34,505 bases of DNA, taken from the NCBI GenBank assembly GCA_017546585.1, contig JAFYWC010000098.1, positions 64,360-98,864 on the forward strand. The letters are read 5' to 3'. A program made the position numbers and the translations under genes. The notes under the pieces were generated by a model. The model had not been told where the DNA came from, made no database searches, and worked only from the letters and a program-made list of their open reading frames with translations. The DNA is from Bacteroidales bacterium (GTDB lineage: Bacteria > Bacteroidota > Bacteroidia > Bacteroidales > UBA932). Shown in pieces: positions 1 to 8,425 of the stretch; the stretch's first letter is position 1, and every line of letters starts with the position of its first letter.

Positions 1-59
1 AATTTGATTTCTGAGTCAAAATTATAATTATTATTACTGAATTCCTAATAAATCCTTTC

Positions 60-719
60 TTAATTCATCATAATCAGTGCGACCGACTTGTGGCTGAACT
101 CCAGGCGCACCCTGTCGTCTACAGACTTGTTCAGCGTCGCTTTCCACCAATTGTCGAACACTACGTCGTCGGTCTTCCACTGAAGGCCTTCTGAACGTAT
201 CCTCAGGCTGCTGTCCGGCGTGATGATAGAGATCTCACGGCCTGCACCGCAGTCGAACTCTGTAGTGTCAGTCACCGGGAACACAGTACCTTCGTCAGTC
301 ACAGCCTCGAGCACTGTTTCGCCGAGATCGAACATCCTTGTGTATTCCATAAGCAGAGAGAGGTTGCCGATAGTATGGTCGGCACGTCCTCCGGTCGCTC
401 CGAGAATATGGATCGCCTCGATGTCCTCGATGTTGTTCAGCACCCATCTGACCGCCTTGGTCTGGTCGTTGTGCTCCTGTTCGCTTTCGCGTATTATGAT
501 GTCGGAATATTTCTTCTGAAGGGAAGGGGAAAGCGTGTCCATATCTCCGATAACCAGATCAGGTAGCCTCTCTTCTCCGAAGATGGCCTCGCTGTGTCTG
601 AGGAACTTCTTGAGCGCACCGTCACAGCAGACGATGAAGTCCGCAGAGCGGATCAGGTAGCGCGGATATTCCGTTTTCGGGAAACTGCCGTCGCAGATTA
701 TCACGATATACTTTCCCAT
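60..719 (-). CDS. Thiamine pyrophosphokinase
   Basis: 219 residues, the usual length for the family. It transfers pyrophosphate from ATP to thiamine to make the cofactor thiamine diphosphate in the cytosol. Family motifs are in order: CDGS and CCDGA near the N-terminus, VIGDMDT around residue 57, EHNDQTKA around residue 82 and GATGGRADHTIGN around residue 107; the acidic and NDQTK segments form the ATP/Mg site in this family. The C-terminal half is the shorter thiamine-binding beta domain. It starts at ATG 719, five bases after the stop of the upstream lptG-fmt frame, so it is probably co-transcribed and translationally linked. I saw no TPP-riboswitch-like element in front of it. The family call is firm. 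Confidence 0.93.
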   Translation of the reverse strand: MGKYIVIICDGSFPKTEYPRYLIRSADFIVCCDGALKKFLRHSEAIFGEERLPDLVIGDMDTLSPSLQKKYSDIIIRESEQEHNDQTKAVRWVLNNIEDIEAIHILGATGGRADHTIGNLSLLMEYTRMFDLGETVLEAVTDEGTVFPVTDTTEFDCGAGREISIITPDSSLRIRSEGLQWKTDDVVFDNWWKATLNKSVDDRVRLEFSHKSVALIMMN

Positions 720-724
720 AGAAA

Positions 725-1759
725 TTATCTTCCTGTAATCTTAGAGGATGTACCCTCTGTTGTAGTATAGCTGCAAGGCTCTCTGAATCCGATGAGGAAG
801 TCCTTTACAGACATTCTCTTCTTGCCAGAGATCTGGAGCTCTGTCACAGAGATCGCTCCGTCTGCTGTCGCGAATGCGAGATATGTCTTTCCGTCCGAGA
901 GGATGGTGCCAGGCGCAGCAGACTCCATAGAGTTCTGTGCAAGCATAGCCGCATATTCCTCACCCTCCACCTTGAGAGTCTTGTATATCTTCATCTGGAT
1001 GTTCTTCTCATCCTTTACGAGTTCAGTGAATGCTGCCGGATATGGGCTCAAACCGCGGATGAGGTTGTAGATGTCCTTTGTGTGGCTTCTCCAGTCGATG
1101 TGGCAGAGTTCTCTTGTGAGCTTAGGCGCAGGCTTGAGAATCTCCGAACCCTGGATGAAGCTCTTCTGTGGGCGGAACTCCACATTGTTCTCGATGATGG
1201 CCTCTACAGTGCTTACCACCAATTCAGAACCGATCTCCATCAGCTTGTCGTGAACCTCTCCTACAGTCTCGTCAGGTCCGATCTTGCAGTCGTATCTGTA
1301 CATAATTCCACCGGTATCCATACCCTCGTCAATCATAAACGTAGTGACACCGGTAGTCTTCTCGCCGTTGATCACAGCCCAGTTGATAGGGGCCGCACCA
1401 CGGTACTGAGGAAGAAGGGCAGCGTGGAGGTTGAATGTTCCGAGCTTCGGAATCTCCCATACAACCTTCGGAAGCATTCTGAATGCAACGACCACGAACA
1501 GGTCTGCCTTCCAGCTCTTGAGAGCGTCGAGGAACTCCGGATCCTTGAGAGAGATAGGCTGGAGTACAGGAAGGTTATGCTCTACAGCATACTTCTTCAC
1601 TGCGCTTTCGTTGACCTTCAGGCCGCGTCCGCTTGCCTTGTCGGCCACTGTCACCACTCCAACTACATTGTAGCCGTTCCTGATGAGCGCGTCAAGCGGC
1701 GCTACAGCAAACTCCGGCGTACCCATATACACTATTCTGGTCTTCTTGAATGTGCTCAT
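725..1759 (-). other. fmt: Fmt domain with possible internal translation start (fmt-equivalent region)
   Basis: This is the part of the fused frame that would be annotated as fmt on its own: 344 residues beginning MSTFKKTRIVYMGTPEFAV. It is listed separately because an internal start is plausible. The ATG at 1759 is preceded by AAAGG at a spacing of 8 nt, and the plus-one frame reads TAA-TGA across this ATG, which is the usual stop-start overlap of two separate coupled genes. Whether the protein is made alone, as a fusion, or both cannot be read from DNA. Confidence 0.7.
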
Positions 1760-3181
1760 TACCATTGCCTTTATTTTCTTGAAAACATTCTTGACGTTTC
1801 CGAGATTGAATATTGATGAATCGTTGATTGCCTGCCAGGTGAGGTAAAGACCTGTAGGAAGCAGGATGTATGATGATATGAACACACCGCTGAACGGACC
1901 GATCGCACCGTCACGTGCGAGCTTCGTTCCGGTGATGTCGATCACCCAATAGAATACGAAGAAGAGTACCGAAATGATAGCAGGAGTACCGAGACCTCCC
2001 TTTCTGATCAGCGCACCGAGAGGCGCACCGATGAAGAAGAAGATAAGGCAGGCGATCGACAGGGCGAACTTCTTGAGGATCTCGATGTCGATGAGCCTGA
2101 GTGTATAGGTGTGGTGGAAACGTTCACGAGAATATGAGGCAAGAGACAGCTGGAGCTCTTCAGCATTGTCCTTCGCCTTTTCCACAGCCTTGATCTCGTC
2201 TTCGATCTTCTTCCACTGGTTGAGGTTTTCGTGAGTGAACGGCACTGTGCGTCCAGCCTTGCCGGCAGAGTCCAGCTGACTGTTGTAACGCAGTGTGCGT
2301 GACTTGTTTACAGATGCGATATTGCTCTGCTTGCCGGCCTCGTTGAGGGCTCCGATGGAGTCCTGGCCGTGCTGCAGCTGCTTCAGGTTCATAGACTTCA
2401 CCTGATCATCGAATCGGCTTGAGTCAGACTTCTGGAAGGCGTAGTTCTCAAGAGGAATGATGAGTTCCTGCTTACCGAACTCGATCTTCTGAAGCGTCAG
2501 TGTCGTGTCGCGGTACTTCTTGTTGTTGGTTTCTTCGTAGTTTGCTCCGTTGTACAGTGTGAACGTAAGGTAAGTCTTGTTCTTCGACATCTTCATAAGT
2601 GCGGAGTCGGCGAGCGTGAGACTTGTGTTTCCTTTGTTCTTTGTGTGGTTGTACACCATCACGCCGTACATCATATCTGTCTCCTCGTTTCTGTCGTTCA
2701 CTCGAAGGATGTATCCCTCGATACCGTTGTAGAAGGTACCTGTAGGGATCTTGATCTCCTCCTTTGTCTTTCCGATGTCGTCACGAAGAGTGTAGATCTT
2801 GTTGTACGCCACCGGAATGAGGTCGTTGGAGATGAAGAATGCTCCGATACTGATGACGACGCATACGAGTCCGAGAGGTATGAGGATGCGCTGGAGCGAA
2901 ATACCTGCAGCCTTGATGGCGAGGAGCTCGTTGTTCTCGCCGAGCGTTCCGAGCGTCATCATTGACGAAAGGAGCGTGGCGAGAGGGAGGGAGAGCGGCA
3001 GGAGCGTTGCGCTGCCCCAGCCGAGGAATTCAAGGATAACCTTGAAACTCAATCCCTTACCTACGAGTTCATCGATGTACAGCCACAGGAACTGCATCAT
3101 AAGAATGAAGACGACGACCAGCAGGATCGCGATGAACGGTCCCACAAATGACTTCAATATGAACTGGTCTAACTTCTTCAT
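725..3181 (-). CDS. LptG-type permease fused in frame to methionyl-tRNA formyltransferase
   Basis: One uninterrupted 818-residue frame contains two proteins that are normally separate. Residues 1 to about 474 are a YjgP/YjgQ (LptF/LptG) lipopolysaccharide-export permease: an N-terminal membrane cluster (residues 10-120), a long charged periplasmic domain, and a C-terminal membrane cluster (about 370-452) ending with a cytosolic tail. Residues from about 475 (ATG at 1759) are a complete Fmt of 344 residues: MGTPEFAV at its N-terminus, the catalytic FNLHAALLPQYRGAAPINW segment with its Asn and His, and GMDTGG. Fmt formylates initiator Met-tRNA using 10-formyl-THF. Both LptG termini should face the cytosol, so an attached Fmt would be correctly placed. 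An AAAGG lies 8 nt before the ATG at 1759, so Fmt may also start independently. The upstream neighbour is alaS, the downstream one thiamine pyrophosphokinase. Confidence 0.85.
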   Translation of the reverse strand: MKKLDQFILKSFVGPFIAILLVVVFILMMQFLWLYIDELVGKGLSFKVILEFLGWGSATLLPLSLPLATLLSSMMTLGTLGENNELLAIKAAGISLQRILIPLGLVCVVISIGAFFISNDLIPVAYNKIYTLRDDIGKTKEEIKIPTGTFYNGIEGYILRVNDRNEETDMMYGVMVYNHTKNKGNTSLTLADSALMKMSKNKTYLTFTLYNGANYEETNNKKYRDTTLTLQKIEFGKQELIIPLENYAFQKSDSSRFDDQVKSMNLKQLQHGQDSIGALNEAGKQSNIASVNKSRTLRYNSQLDSAGKAGRTVPFTHENLNQWKKIEDEIKAVEKAKDNAEELQLSLASYSRERFHHTYTLRLIDIEILKKFALSIACLIFFFIGAPLGALIRKGGLGTPAIISVLFFVFYWVIDITGTKLARDGAIGPFSGVFISSYILLPTGLYLTWQAINDSSIFNLGNVKNVFKKIKAMVMSTFKKTRIVYMGTPEFAVAPLDALIRNGYNVVGVVTVADKASGRGLKVNESAVKKYAVEHNLPVLQPISLKDPEFLDALKSWKADLFVVVAFRMLPKVVWEIPKLGTFNLHAALLPQYRGAAPINWAVINGEKTTGVTTFMIDEGMDTGGIMYRYDCKIGPDETVGEVHDKLMEIGSELVVSTVEAIIENNVEFRPQKSFIQGSEILKPAPKLTRELCHIDWRSHTKDIYNLIRGLSPYPAAFTELVKDEKNIQMKIYKTLKVEGEEYAAMLAQNSMESAAPGTILSDGKTYLAFATADGAISVTELQISGKKRMSVKDFLIGFREPCSYTTTEGTSSKITGR

Positions 3182-3196
3182 TCTGTATTGTTTTCC

Positions 3197-3290
3197 GAAC
3201 AGCCTGTAGCTTCCATAGGCCCCCTCCCACTTTGTGGGCCCCTCCCCCTACGCGGGGGTGCGAATGCCAATTCCAGCTATCAGGCAGTTC
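3197..3290. repeat. Palindromic element 1 (GC-rich double-hairpin core with complementary arms)
   Basis: The arms 3197-3220 and 3266-3290 are imperfect reverse complements (18 of 25 aligned positions). Between them lies a 42-nt core (3221-3262) with two hairpins, CCCAC-TTT-GTGGG and CCCCC-TACGC-GGGGG, joined by GGCCCCTCCC. The core recurs almost base for base at 25257-25299. TTCCA occurs in direct orientation at both core edges (3211-3215 and 3271-3275), exactly where the arm pairing fails. It sits between alaS and lptG. Confidence 0.85.
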
Positions 3291-3302
3291 TAAAGATAAT
3301 AA

Positions 3303-3352
3303 GTCGGCTTGCCGACCGGCCCGGGTAGGGCCGAAATCCCCCTGATAGGGGG
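3303..3352. repeat. Three consecutive perfect hairpins
   Basis: GTCGGC-TT-GCCGAC (3303-3316), CGGCCC-GGGTA-GGGCCG (3317-3333) and CCCCCT-GAT-AGGGGG (3338-3352) follow each other almost without spacing. The last one continues as GGGGGTGC, as the second hairpin of the palindromic core elements also does, so it may be a diverged relative. No U-tract follows on either strand. Confidence 0.75.
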
Positions 3353-3371
3353 TGCAGGGGGTTAAGATACC

Positions 3372-3413
3372 CGAAGTTAGTTGAACTAGCGGGTAGCGAG
3401 TTCAACTAACTTC
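3372..3413 (-). terminator. Perfect 15-bp inverted repeat enclosing the alaS stop codon
   Basis: The arm 3372-3386 is the exact reverse complement of 3399-3413, with a 12-nt loop that contains most of the alaS TAG (3386-3388). It could fold in the alaS mRNA as a strong hairpin. There is no U-run after it, so intrinsic termination is uncertain; an mRNA 3'-end stabiliser or attenuator before lptG is equally possible. Confidence 0.6.
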
Positions 3414-6001
3414 GCGGCAGCTGCGGAAAGTCCGTCCACGGACTTTCCGCCAGCTGTCGCCAATCCTGGCTGTCCGCCGCCGCCACCCATAACGAGCTTG
3501 GCTGCCTCACGGACATCTGTACCTGCATTGTGTCCAGCCTTCACGAGGTCCTCAGTGTACATAAGGAGGAGCTGTGGCTTGCCCGCAGCCTCGAACGCTG
3601 CAGCAATCACGAGATTCTGAGCCTCCTTCTGAAGCATAAACGCTGCATTCTTGAGCATAACAGGATCCATTGGAGTGTCGATCACAACGACATTCTTGCC
3701 GTTCATCTCAACTGCCTTCTCCTTGAGAGTGCCCTTGAGAGCAAGAGTCTTCTCCTTAGCAATCTCTTCCATCTGCTTCTTGAACGCCTCGTTCTCCTCA
3801 ACCATCTTTCTGATTGCACCAGCAAGATCAGGAACATTGTTGAAGAATGCCTTCGCTGTGCGGATTGTCTCCGCCATCTCGTCTACGAGAGCCTCAGCGT
3901 GAACGCCTGTTGTAGCCTCGATACGACGTACTCCGGCAGCAACTGCAGACTCTGAAACGAGCTTGAAGAAGCCGATGCGGCCTGTAGCCGATGCGTGTGT
4001 ACCACCACAGAGCTCGCAAGAATCGCCGAACTTCACTACGCGTACGCTGTCGCCGTACTTCTCTCCGAAGAGTGCCATCGCACCCATCTCCTGAGCCTCT
4101 TCCATAGTAGCGTTGCGGTTCTCGTCAAGCTGGTAGTTCGCTCTGATGAGGGCATTTACACGGCTCTCCACTGCCTTGATCTGCTCGTCGCTGAGCTTCT
4201 CGAAGTGTGAGAAGTCGAAACGGAAGTACTTGTCGCATACGAATGAACCCTTCTGCTCCACGTGTGTTCCGAGGATCTCACGGAGTGTCTGGTGGAGGAG
4301 GTGGGTAGCCGAGTGGTTGTTCTCGATCTGAGCTCTTCTCTCTGCGTCTACGTGGAGAGTGAAACTCTCTGTGCAGTCTGCAGGGATGCGCTCTGCTACG
4401 TGGATAGTAAGGTTGTTCTCCTTGATTGTGTTTACGATGTTGATCTTCTCGCCGCTCTCTGAAAGGATGTATCCGGTGTCGCCTACCTGTCCACCCATCT
4501 CTGCATAGAACGGTGTGCGCTCGAATACGAGCTGGAACATAGTCTTGTTCTTTGCCTTCACTGTGCGGTGACGTGTGAGCTGAACGCCCTCGAGCTCGGT
4601 GTAGTCGTAGCCGAGGAACTCGATGTTGTCGCAGTGTGCGAACTCAACCCAGTCTCCTGACTCGATCGCAGTAGCGTTGCGCGCTCTGTCCTTCTGCTTC
4701 TGAAGCTCTGCCTGGAAGCCCTCGATGTCGATCTTGTAGCCCTTCTCAGAAGCGATGAGCTCAGAAAGGTCGATAGGGAATCCGAATGTGTCATAGAGGA
4801 CGAATGCATCCTCTCCGCTGATGATCTTGGTCTCTGCTGACTTTGCCATAATGTTGTCCATCAGGCGGATACCTCTGTCGAGAGTGCGGAGGAAAGCCAT
4901 CTCCTCCTCCTTGATCACGCGCTCGATGAGAGTCTGCTGCTTGACGATCTCCGGGTAGAACTCACCCATATCGTCAACGAGCTGCTGCACGAGACGGCAG
5001 ATGAAAGGCTCGTTGAATCCGAGGAATGTGTAGCCGTAGCGTACTGCACGGCGGAGGATACGACGGATCACATATCCTGCCTTTACATTCGAAGGAAGCT
5101 GGCCGTCTGCGATAGAGAAGCTGATCGCACGGATGTGGTCAGCGATTACACGCATAGCGATGTCTTCCTCAGTTGTATTTCCATACTTGTGTCCTGAAAG
5201 TTCCTCGATCTTGCCGATCATTCCAGTGAACACGTCAGTGTCATAGTTTGACTGCTTGCCCTGAAGTGCCATACAGAGACGCTCGAATCCCATACCTGTA
5301 TCCACGTTCTTGTTAGGGAGAAGCTCGAGCTCACCGCTGGCCTTGCGGTTGTACTGCATAAACACGTTGTTCCAGATCTCGATCACAAGGTGATGATCCT
5401 TGTTTACGAGTGATGCGCCCGGCACGGCTGCGCGCTCCTCGTCAGAGCGGAGGTCGATGTGGATCTCAGAGCAAGGACCGCAAGGACCTGTGTCGCCCAT
5501 CTCCCAGAAGTTGTCCTTCTTGTTTCCGAGAAGGATCCTGTCCTCAGGAAGGTGCTTCTTCCAAGCCTCCATTGCCTCCACGTCGAGTGTAGTGCCGTCA
5601 GCCTCTGAACCCTCGAATACTGTAGCGTAGAGTCTTTCCTTGTCGAGCTTGTACACCTCAGTGAGGAGTTCCCAAGCCCAGTCGATCGCCTCCACCTTGA
5701 AGTAGTCGCCGAAGCTCCAGTTTCCGAGCATCTCGAACATTGTGTGGTGGTAGGTGTCGCGGCCGACCTCCTCGAGGTCATTGTGCTTTCCGCTGACACG
5801 CAGACATTTCTGGCTGTCGGCAACCCTCTTCCATTTGGCAGGGCTGTTGCCGAGGAACCAATCCTTGAACTGGTTCATACCAGCGTTGGTAAACATAAGT
5901 GTAGGGTCGTTCTTTACGACCATAGGTGCCGATGGCACGATCTGGTGCCCCTTGGACGCAAAGAAGTCCAGGAATGCTTTTCTTATTTCTTTTGAAGTCA
6001 T
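3386..6001 (-). CDS. alaS: Alanyl-tRNA synthetase
   Basis: 871 residues, full length for a class II AlaRS, which charges tRNA-Ala in the cytosol. The N-terminal catalytic domain opens [19 protein letters not shown] and has the motif 2 region [14 protein letters not shown]. The editing domain has [10 protein letters not shown] (zinc ligand histidines) and [16 protein letters not shown] (C-x3-H). The C-terminal DHHA1-like region ends with the glycine run [15 protein letters not shown] chose ATG 6001 rather than a TTG at 6022, because the longer form would overlap the promoter box at 6020-6027. Its 3' end is embedded in two long palindromes. Confidence 0.97.
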   Translation of the reverse strand: MTSKEIRKAFLDFFASKGHQIVPSAPMVVKNDPTLMFTNAGMNQFKDWFLGNSPAKWKRVADSQKCLRVSGKHNDLEEVGRDTYHHTMFEMLGNWSFGDYFKVEAIDWAWELLTEVYKLDKERLYATVFEGSEADGTTLDVEAMEAWKKHLPEDRILLGNKKDNFWEMGDTGPCGPCSEIHIDLRSDEERAAVPGASLVNKDHHLVIEIWNNVFMQYNRKASGELELLPNKNVDTGMGFERLCMALQGKQSNYDTDVFTGMIGKIEELSGHKYGNTTEEDIAMRVIADHIRAISFSIADGQLPSNVKAGYVIRRILRRAVRYGYTFLGFNEPFICRLVQQLVDDMGEFYPEIVKQQTLIERVIKEEEMAFLRTLDRGIRLMDNIMAKSAETKIISGEDAFVLYDTFGFPIDLSELIASEKGYKIDIEGFQAELQKQKDRARNATAIESGDWVEFAHCDNIEFLGYDYTELEGVQLTRHRTVKAKNKTMFQLVFERTPFYAEMGGQVGDTGYILSESGEKINIVNTIKENNLTIHVAERIPADCTESFTLHVDAERRAQIENNHSATHLLHQTLREILGTHVEQKGSFVCDKYFRFDFSHFEKLSDEQIKAVESRVNALIRANYQLDENRNATMEEAQEMGAMALFGEKYGDSVRVVKFGDSCELCGGTHASATGRIGFFKLVSESAVAAGVRRIEATTGVHAEALVDEMAETIRTAKAFFNNVPDLAGAIRKMVEENEAFKKQMEEIAKEKTLALKGTLKEKAVEMNGKNVVVIDTPMDPVMLKNAAFMLQKEAQNLVIAAAFEAAGKPQLLLMYTEDLVKAGHNAGTDVREAAKLVMGGGGGQPGLATAGGKSVDGLSAAAAKLVELATR
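3417..3456 (-). repeat. Near-perfect palindrome inside the alaS coding end
   Basis: CAGCTG plus a 12-nt arm (3424-3435) is mirrored by its reverse complement at 3438-3449, followed after a one-base bulge by CAGCTG. It encodes the conserved [15 protein letters not shown] tail of AlaRS, so codon choice has to support both protein and palindrome. Confidence 0.8.
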
Positions 6002-6019
6002 ATCTCGTGAATTAACTCG

Positions 6020-6027
6020 CAAAAATA
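6020..6027 (-). promoter_or_regulatory. Bacteroidota -7 promoter box for alaS
   Basis: On the minus strand this reads TATTTTTG, matching TAnnTTTG, and ends 18 nt before the alaS ATG. The upstream sequence is AT-rich without a clear -33 TTTG. Confidence 0.55.
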
Positions 6028-6121
6028 CTATAATTTCCGTAAAATTCCATACAAAAAAGCCATTTCCTTACCCATATAGGATTTTTTATATATTTTTTAT
6101 AGATGTGTAGATGATTTTCAT

Positions 6122-6129
6122 TACCTTTG
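6122..6129 (+). promoter_or_regulatory. Bacteroidota -7 box giving a near-leaderless transcript
   Basis: TACCTTTG matches TAnnTTTG and ends only six bases before the ATG at 6136. A T-rich block around 6091-6100 is in the -33 position. In this promoter class transcription starts a few bases after the box, so the mRNA should begin at or within a few bases of the start codon. Confidence 0.6.
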
Positions 6130-6135
6130 CCCGAT

Positions 6136-7152
6136 ATGCCTAGCAACAAACAGTACATATTCAACAGTAAAACCCTGTCATACGAGGTCAAGAAACGCTC
6201 GAAGACGTCCCGATTCCTGAGATCGATCGCCCTTCTGGTGTTGAGTTTCCTTATGACGGGCCTCTATTGCTGGATATATACCTCTGTGCTCGGCCTTGAC
6301 TCTCCAAAGACCGCACTTCTCAAGAAGAAGAATGCGGAATGGTCTTCGAAGATCGAGGTCCTCAACAGACAGCTGGACGAGTACAGCACGGCTCTGGCGT
6401 CTCTTCAGATGAGAGACGATGAGATCTACAGGTCGCTCTTCGGTATGAACGAGATACCTTCTGCGGTGAGAAATGCCGGTTTCGGTGGTGTGAACCGCTA
6501 CGCTCATCTTGATGAGGTGGATCCTGACGGCCTGCTCAAGAAGACTGCGGTAAAGCTTGATGTGCTGACCAAGAAGTCATATGTGCAGAGCAAGTCTTTC
6601 GACGAAGTGGCGCAGCTCTCCAGACGCGCCGGTGAGATGGCCTCCTGCATTCCGGCCATCCCGCCTGTCAATCCGGATCCTAAGATTTACCGTCTTTCAA
6701 GCAGTTTCGGCTACAGAAAGGATCCGTTCTCGGGTCGACAGAAGCGCCATACAGGCGTGGACTTTGCGCTCAAGCCGGGCAATCCGTTGTATGCTACCGG
6801 CGACGGAGTGGTGGAGTCGGTGAAGTTTGAACTTTTCGGCTACGGAAACCAGGTCGTGATCGATCACGGCTTCGGTTACAAGACCAGATATGCGCATATG
6901 AAGACCATCGGCGTGGCCGAGGGAATGAAGGTGAAGAGGGGAGAGTGCATCGGCCTCAGCGGAAATTCCGGACGCTCTTCGGGACCTCACCTGCATTACG
7001 AGGTGTTGTATAAAGGCGCATACGTGAATCCGGCAAACTACTATGACCTGTCGATCACTCCGGAGGAGTATGCGACTATGGTTCAGGATATTGCAGACGC
7101 ATCGGAGAGGATAACCCTCCATCCGTCACACCAGAAGAAGAGGAAGAAGTGA
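6136..7152 (+). CDS. Membrane-anchored M23 metallopeptidase (first of tandem pair)
   Basis: 338 residues. A short basic cytosolic N-terminus is followed by one membrane segment (about residues 26-48, IALLVLSFLMTGLYCWIYTS), a coiled-coil-like region, and a C-terminal M23 (LytM-type) zinc endopeptidase domain. Zinc-ligand motifs are intact: RHTGVDF for H and D, and GPHLHYE for the HxH. The family cleaves peptidoglycan cross-links or regulates amidases in the periplasm. I chose ATG 6136 over an in-frame TTG at 6127 because the TTG lies inside the promoter box. The stop overlaps the next gene (TGATG), so the paralogues are translationally coupled. Confidence 0.9.
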   Translation: MPSNKQYIFNSKTLSYEVKKRSKTSRFLRSIALLVLSFLMTGLYCWIYTSVLGLDSPKTALLKKKNAEWSSKIEVLNRQLDEYSTALASLQMRDDEIYRSLFGMNEIPSAVRNAGFGGVNRYAHLDEVDPDGLLKKTAVKLDVLTKKSYVQSKSFDEVAQLSRRAGEMASCIPAIPPVNPDPKIYRLSSSFGYRKDPFSGRQKRHTGVDFALKPGNPLYATGDGVVESVKFELFGYGNQVVIDHGFGYKTRYAHMKTIGVAEGMKVKRGECIGLSGNSGRSSGPHLHYEVLYKGAYVNPANYYDLSITPEEYATMVQDIADASERITLHPSHQKKRKK

Positions 7153-8102
7153 TGAAGAGAGAATACGCATACGATAAGGAAAATATGAGGTTCCGCAAGG
7201 TGACTACGTCCGTCTGGAAGGTGGTGCGTAAGTTCTTGCTGTTCATCCTTGTTACAATGTCTATGGCGGTGCTGTACTATGTGCTCTTCGCGCTGGTGTT
7301 CAGTTCCGAGACTGAAAAGCGCCTCAAGATGGAGAACGACCTTTATAGGCAGGAGATTCCGGAACTTGAGCGCAAGGAAAGGCTTCTTGCTGACGTCGTC
7401 GAAGGTCTTCAGGCAAGAGACAACAGGATATATGAGGAGATCTTCCACACTTCCGCTCCGGATATGAATCCGATGTCTGCGGTGAACTTCCTTGAGGGAC
7501 TGGATTCGATTCCGGATGACAACATCGTAAGTTATGCGGAAAAGAAACTGGCACATCTGGAAAGGAGCGCCAGCAATGTGGATGAGAATTTCAGACGTGT
7601 CTTCGAGGCTGTCCAGAATCAGGATTTCATTATGCCTCCGATGACCAACCCGTTGAATGACTTTACATTCGCCCAGACCGGAGCGTCGGTCGGCGACAAG
7701 ATAAACCCGTTCTACAAGGTCAGCATAAGGCATAACGGTCTTGATATGCTTGCGCATTCGGGAGAGCCGGTGTATGCTGCGGCGGACGGAGTGGTGAAGG
7801 AGGTCGTCAGGTCAAGGAAAGGACTCGGAAACCAGGTTGTGATCGACCACGGCAACGGCTACCATACAAGGTATGCTCATCTTGCGGATATGGAAGTCGT
7901 GAGAGGAAGAGTGGTCAAGAAAGGCACAAGGCTCGGCTATGTGGGAGTGTCCGGCAACTCGTTTGCCCCTCATCTCCACTATGAAGTGCTGAGGGATACC
8001 GTTGTCCTGGATCCGGTGAATCATCTGTTCGCATCCGTGACACCGGAGGACTATATGAATATACTGATAATGTCCGTATCTACCGGACAGTCAATGGATT
8101 GA
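7152..8102 (+). CDS. Membrane-anchored M23 metallopeptidase (second of tandem pair)
   Basis: 316 residues with the same architecture as its upstream neighbour: basic N-terminus, one membrane segment (FLLFILVTMSMAVLYYVLFALVF), a coiled-coil-rich periplasmic stretch, then an M23 domain with RHNGLDM and APHLHYE zinc motifs intact. Both proteins share the block GNQVVIDHG and a tyrosine-arginine-histidine stretch, so they arose by duplication but have diverged strongly. I chose ATG 7152, which shares its A with the upstream TGA; a GTG at 7149 is less likely. It is followed one base later by a MerR-like gene, so all three are probably one operon. Acting as a hetero-pair on the cell wall is an inference. 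Confidence 0.9.
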   Translation: MKREYAYDKENMRFRKVTTSVWKVVRKFLLFILVTMSMAVLYYVLFALVFSSETEKRLKMENDLYRQEIPELERKERLLADVVEGLQARDNRIYEEIFHTSAPDMNPMSAVNFLEGLDSIPDDNIVSYAEKKLAHLERSASNVDENFRRVFEAVQNQDFIMPPMTNPLNDFTFAQTGASVGDKINPFYKVSIRHNGLDMLAHSGEPVYAAADGVVKEVVRSRKGLGNQVVIDHGNGYHTRYAHLADMEVVRGRVVKKGTRLGYVGVSGNSFAPHLHYEVLRDTVVLDPVNHLFASVTPEDYMNILIMSVSTGQSMD

Positions 8103-8103
8103 T

Positions 8104-8421
8104 ATGGAGAAATATTTCTACACAATCGGCGAAGTGGCCGAAATTCTCAAAGAGAGCACTTCTTTGGTGAGATTCTGGTCGAACGAGTTTCCGAAGTTCA
8201 TCAAGCCTAAGAGAAACGCCAAGGGAAACAGACTTTTCACAAAGGAGGATGTGGAGACGTTCAAGCACATCCATCTTCTTGTGAAGGTGCAGGGTCTTAC
8301 GCTTGAAGGAGCGGCGAAGAGGCTCCAGGGCGACAGAAAGGAAGTCATAAGCAAATCGCGCGTGCTTGATACGCTCAAGAGCATCCGCCAGCAGCTCTCT
8401 GAAATCCGTCAGGACTTGTAA
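8104..8421 (+). CDS. Small MerR-family DNA-binding protein
   Basis: 105 residues. The N-terminal winged-helix motif is MerR-like: YTIGEVAEILKESTSLVRFW, then a wing and FTKEDVETFKHIHLLVKVQGLTLEGAAKRL. After it there is only a short helical tail and no effector-binding domain or metal-ligand cysteines, so it is a minimal MerR. The start ATG follows the M23 stop by one base. Neighbours are the M23 pair upstream and nif3 downstream (4-nt gap). Its target is unknown; autoregulation of this operon is only a guess. Confidence 0.85.
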   Translation: MEKYFYTIGEVAEILKESTSLVRFWSNEFPKFIKPKRNAKGNRLFTKEDVETFKHIHLLVKVQGLTLEGAAKRLQGDRKEVISKSRVLDTLKSIRQQLSEIRQDL

Positions 8422-8425
8422 CATT

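Noticed and set aside
1-59. Promoter, RNA gene or TPP riboswitch next to thiamine pyrophosphokinase
   Set aside because: The stretch is AT-rich, lies after the gene's 3' end, and shows no structure that I can support.
725-1759. Reading the formyltransferase domain as PurN (GAR transformylase)
   Set aside because: The length (344 residues), MGTPEFAV start and C-terminal tRNA-binding-type domain fit Fmt, not the roughly 200-residue PurN.
1082-1816. Long open frame on the plus strand opposite lptG-fmt
   Set aside because: It is an antisense shadow of conserved coding sequence with no recognisable motif. The same applies to long antisense frames over rnfB (12928-13950) and over the SBF transporter region (26969-27688).
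6002-6022. Seven-residue N-terminal extension of AlaRS from a TTG at 6022
   Set aside because: The TTG is part of the promoter box, and the ATG at 6001 gives the conserved AlaRS N-terminus.
8366-8425. N-terminal extension of Nif3 overlapping merR
   Set aside because: It is low-complexity, overlaps merR by more than 50 nt, and the ATG at 8426 gives the normal family start.
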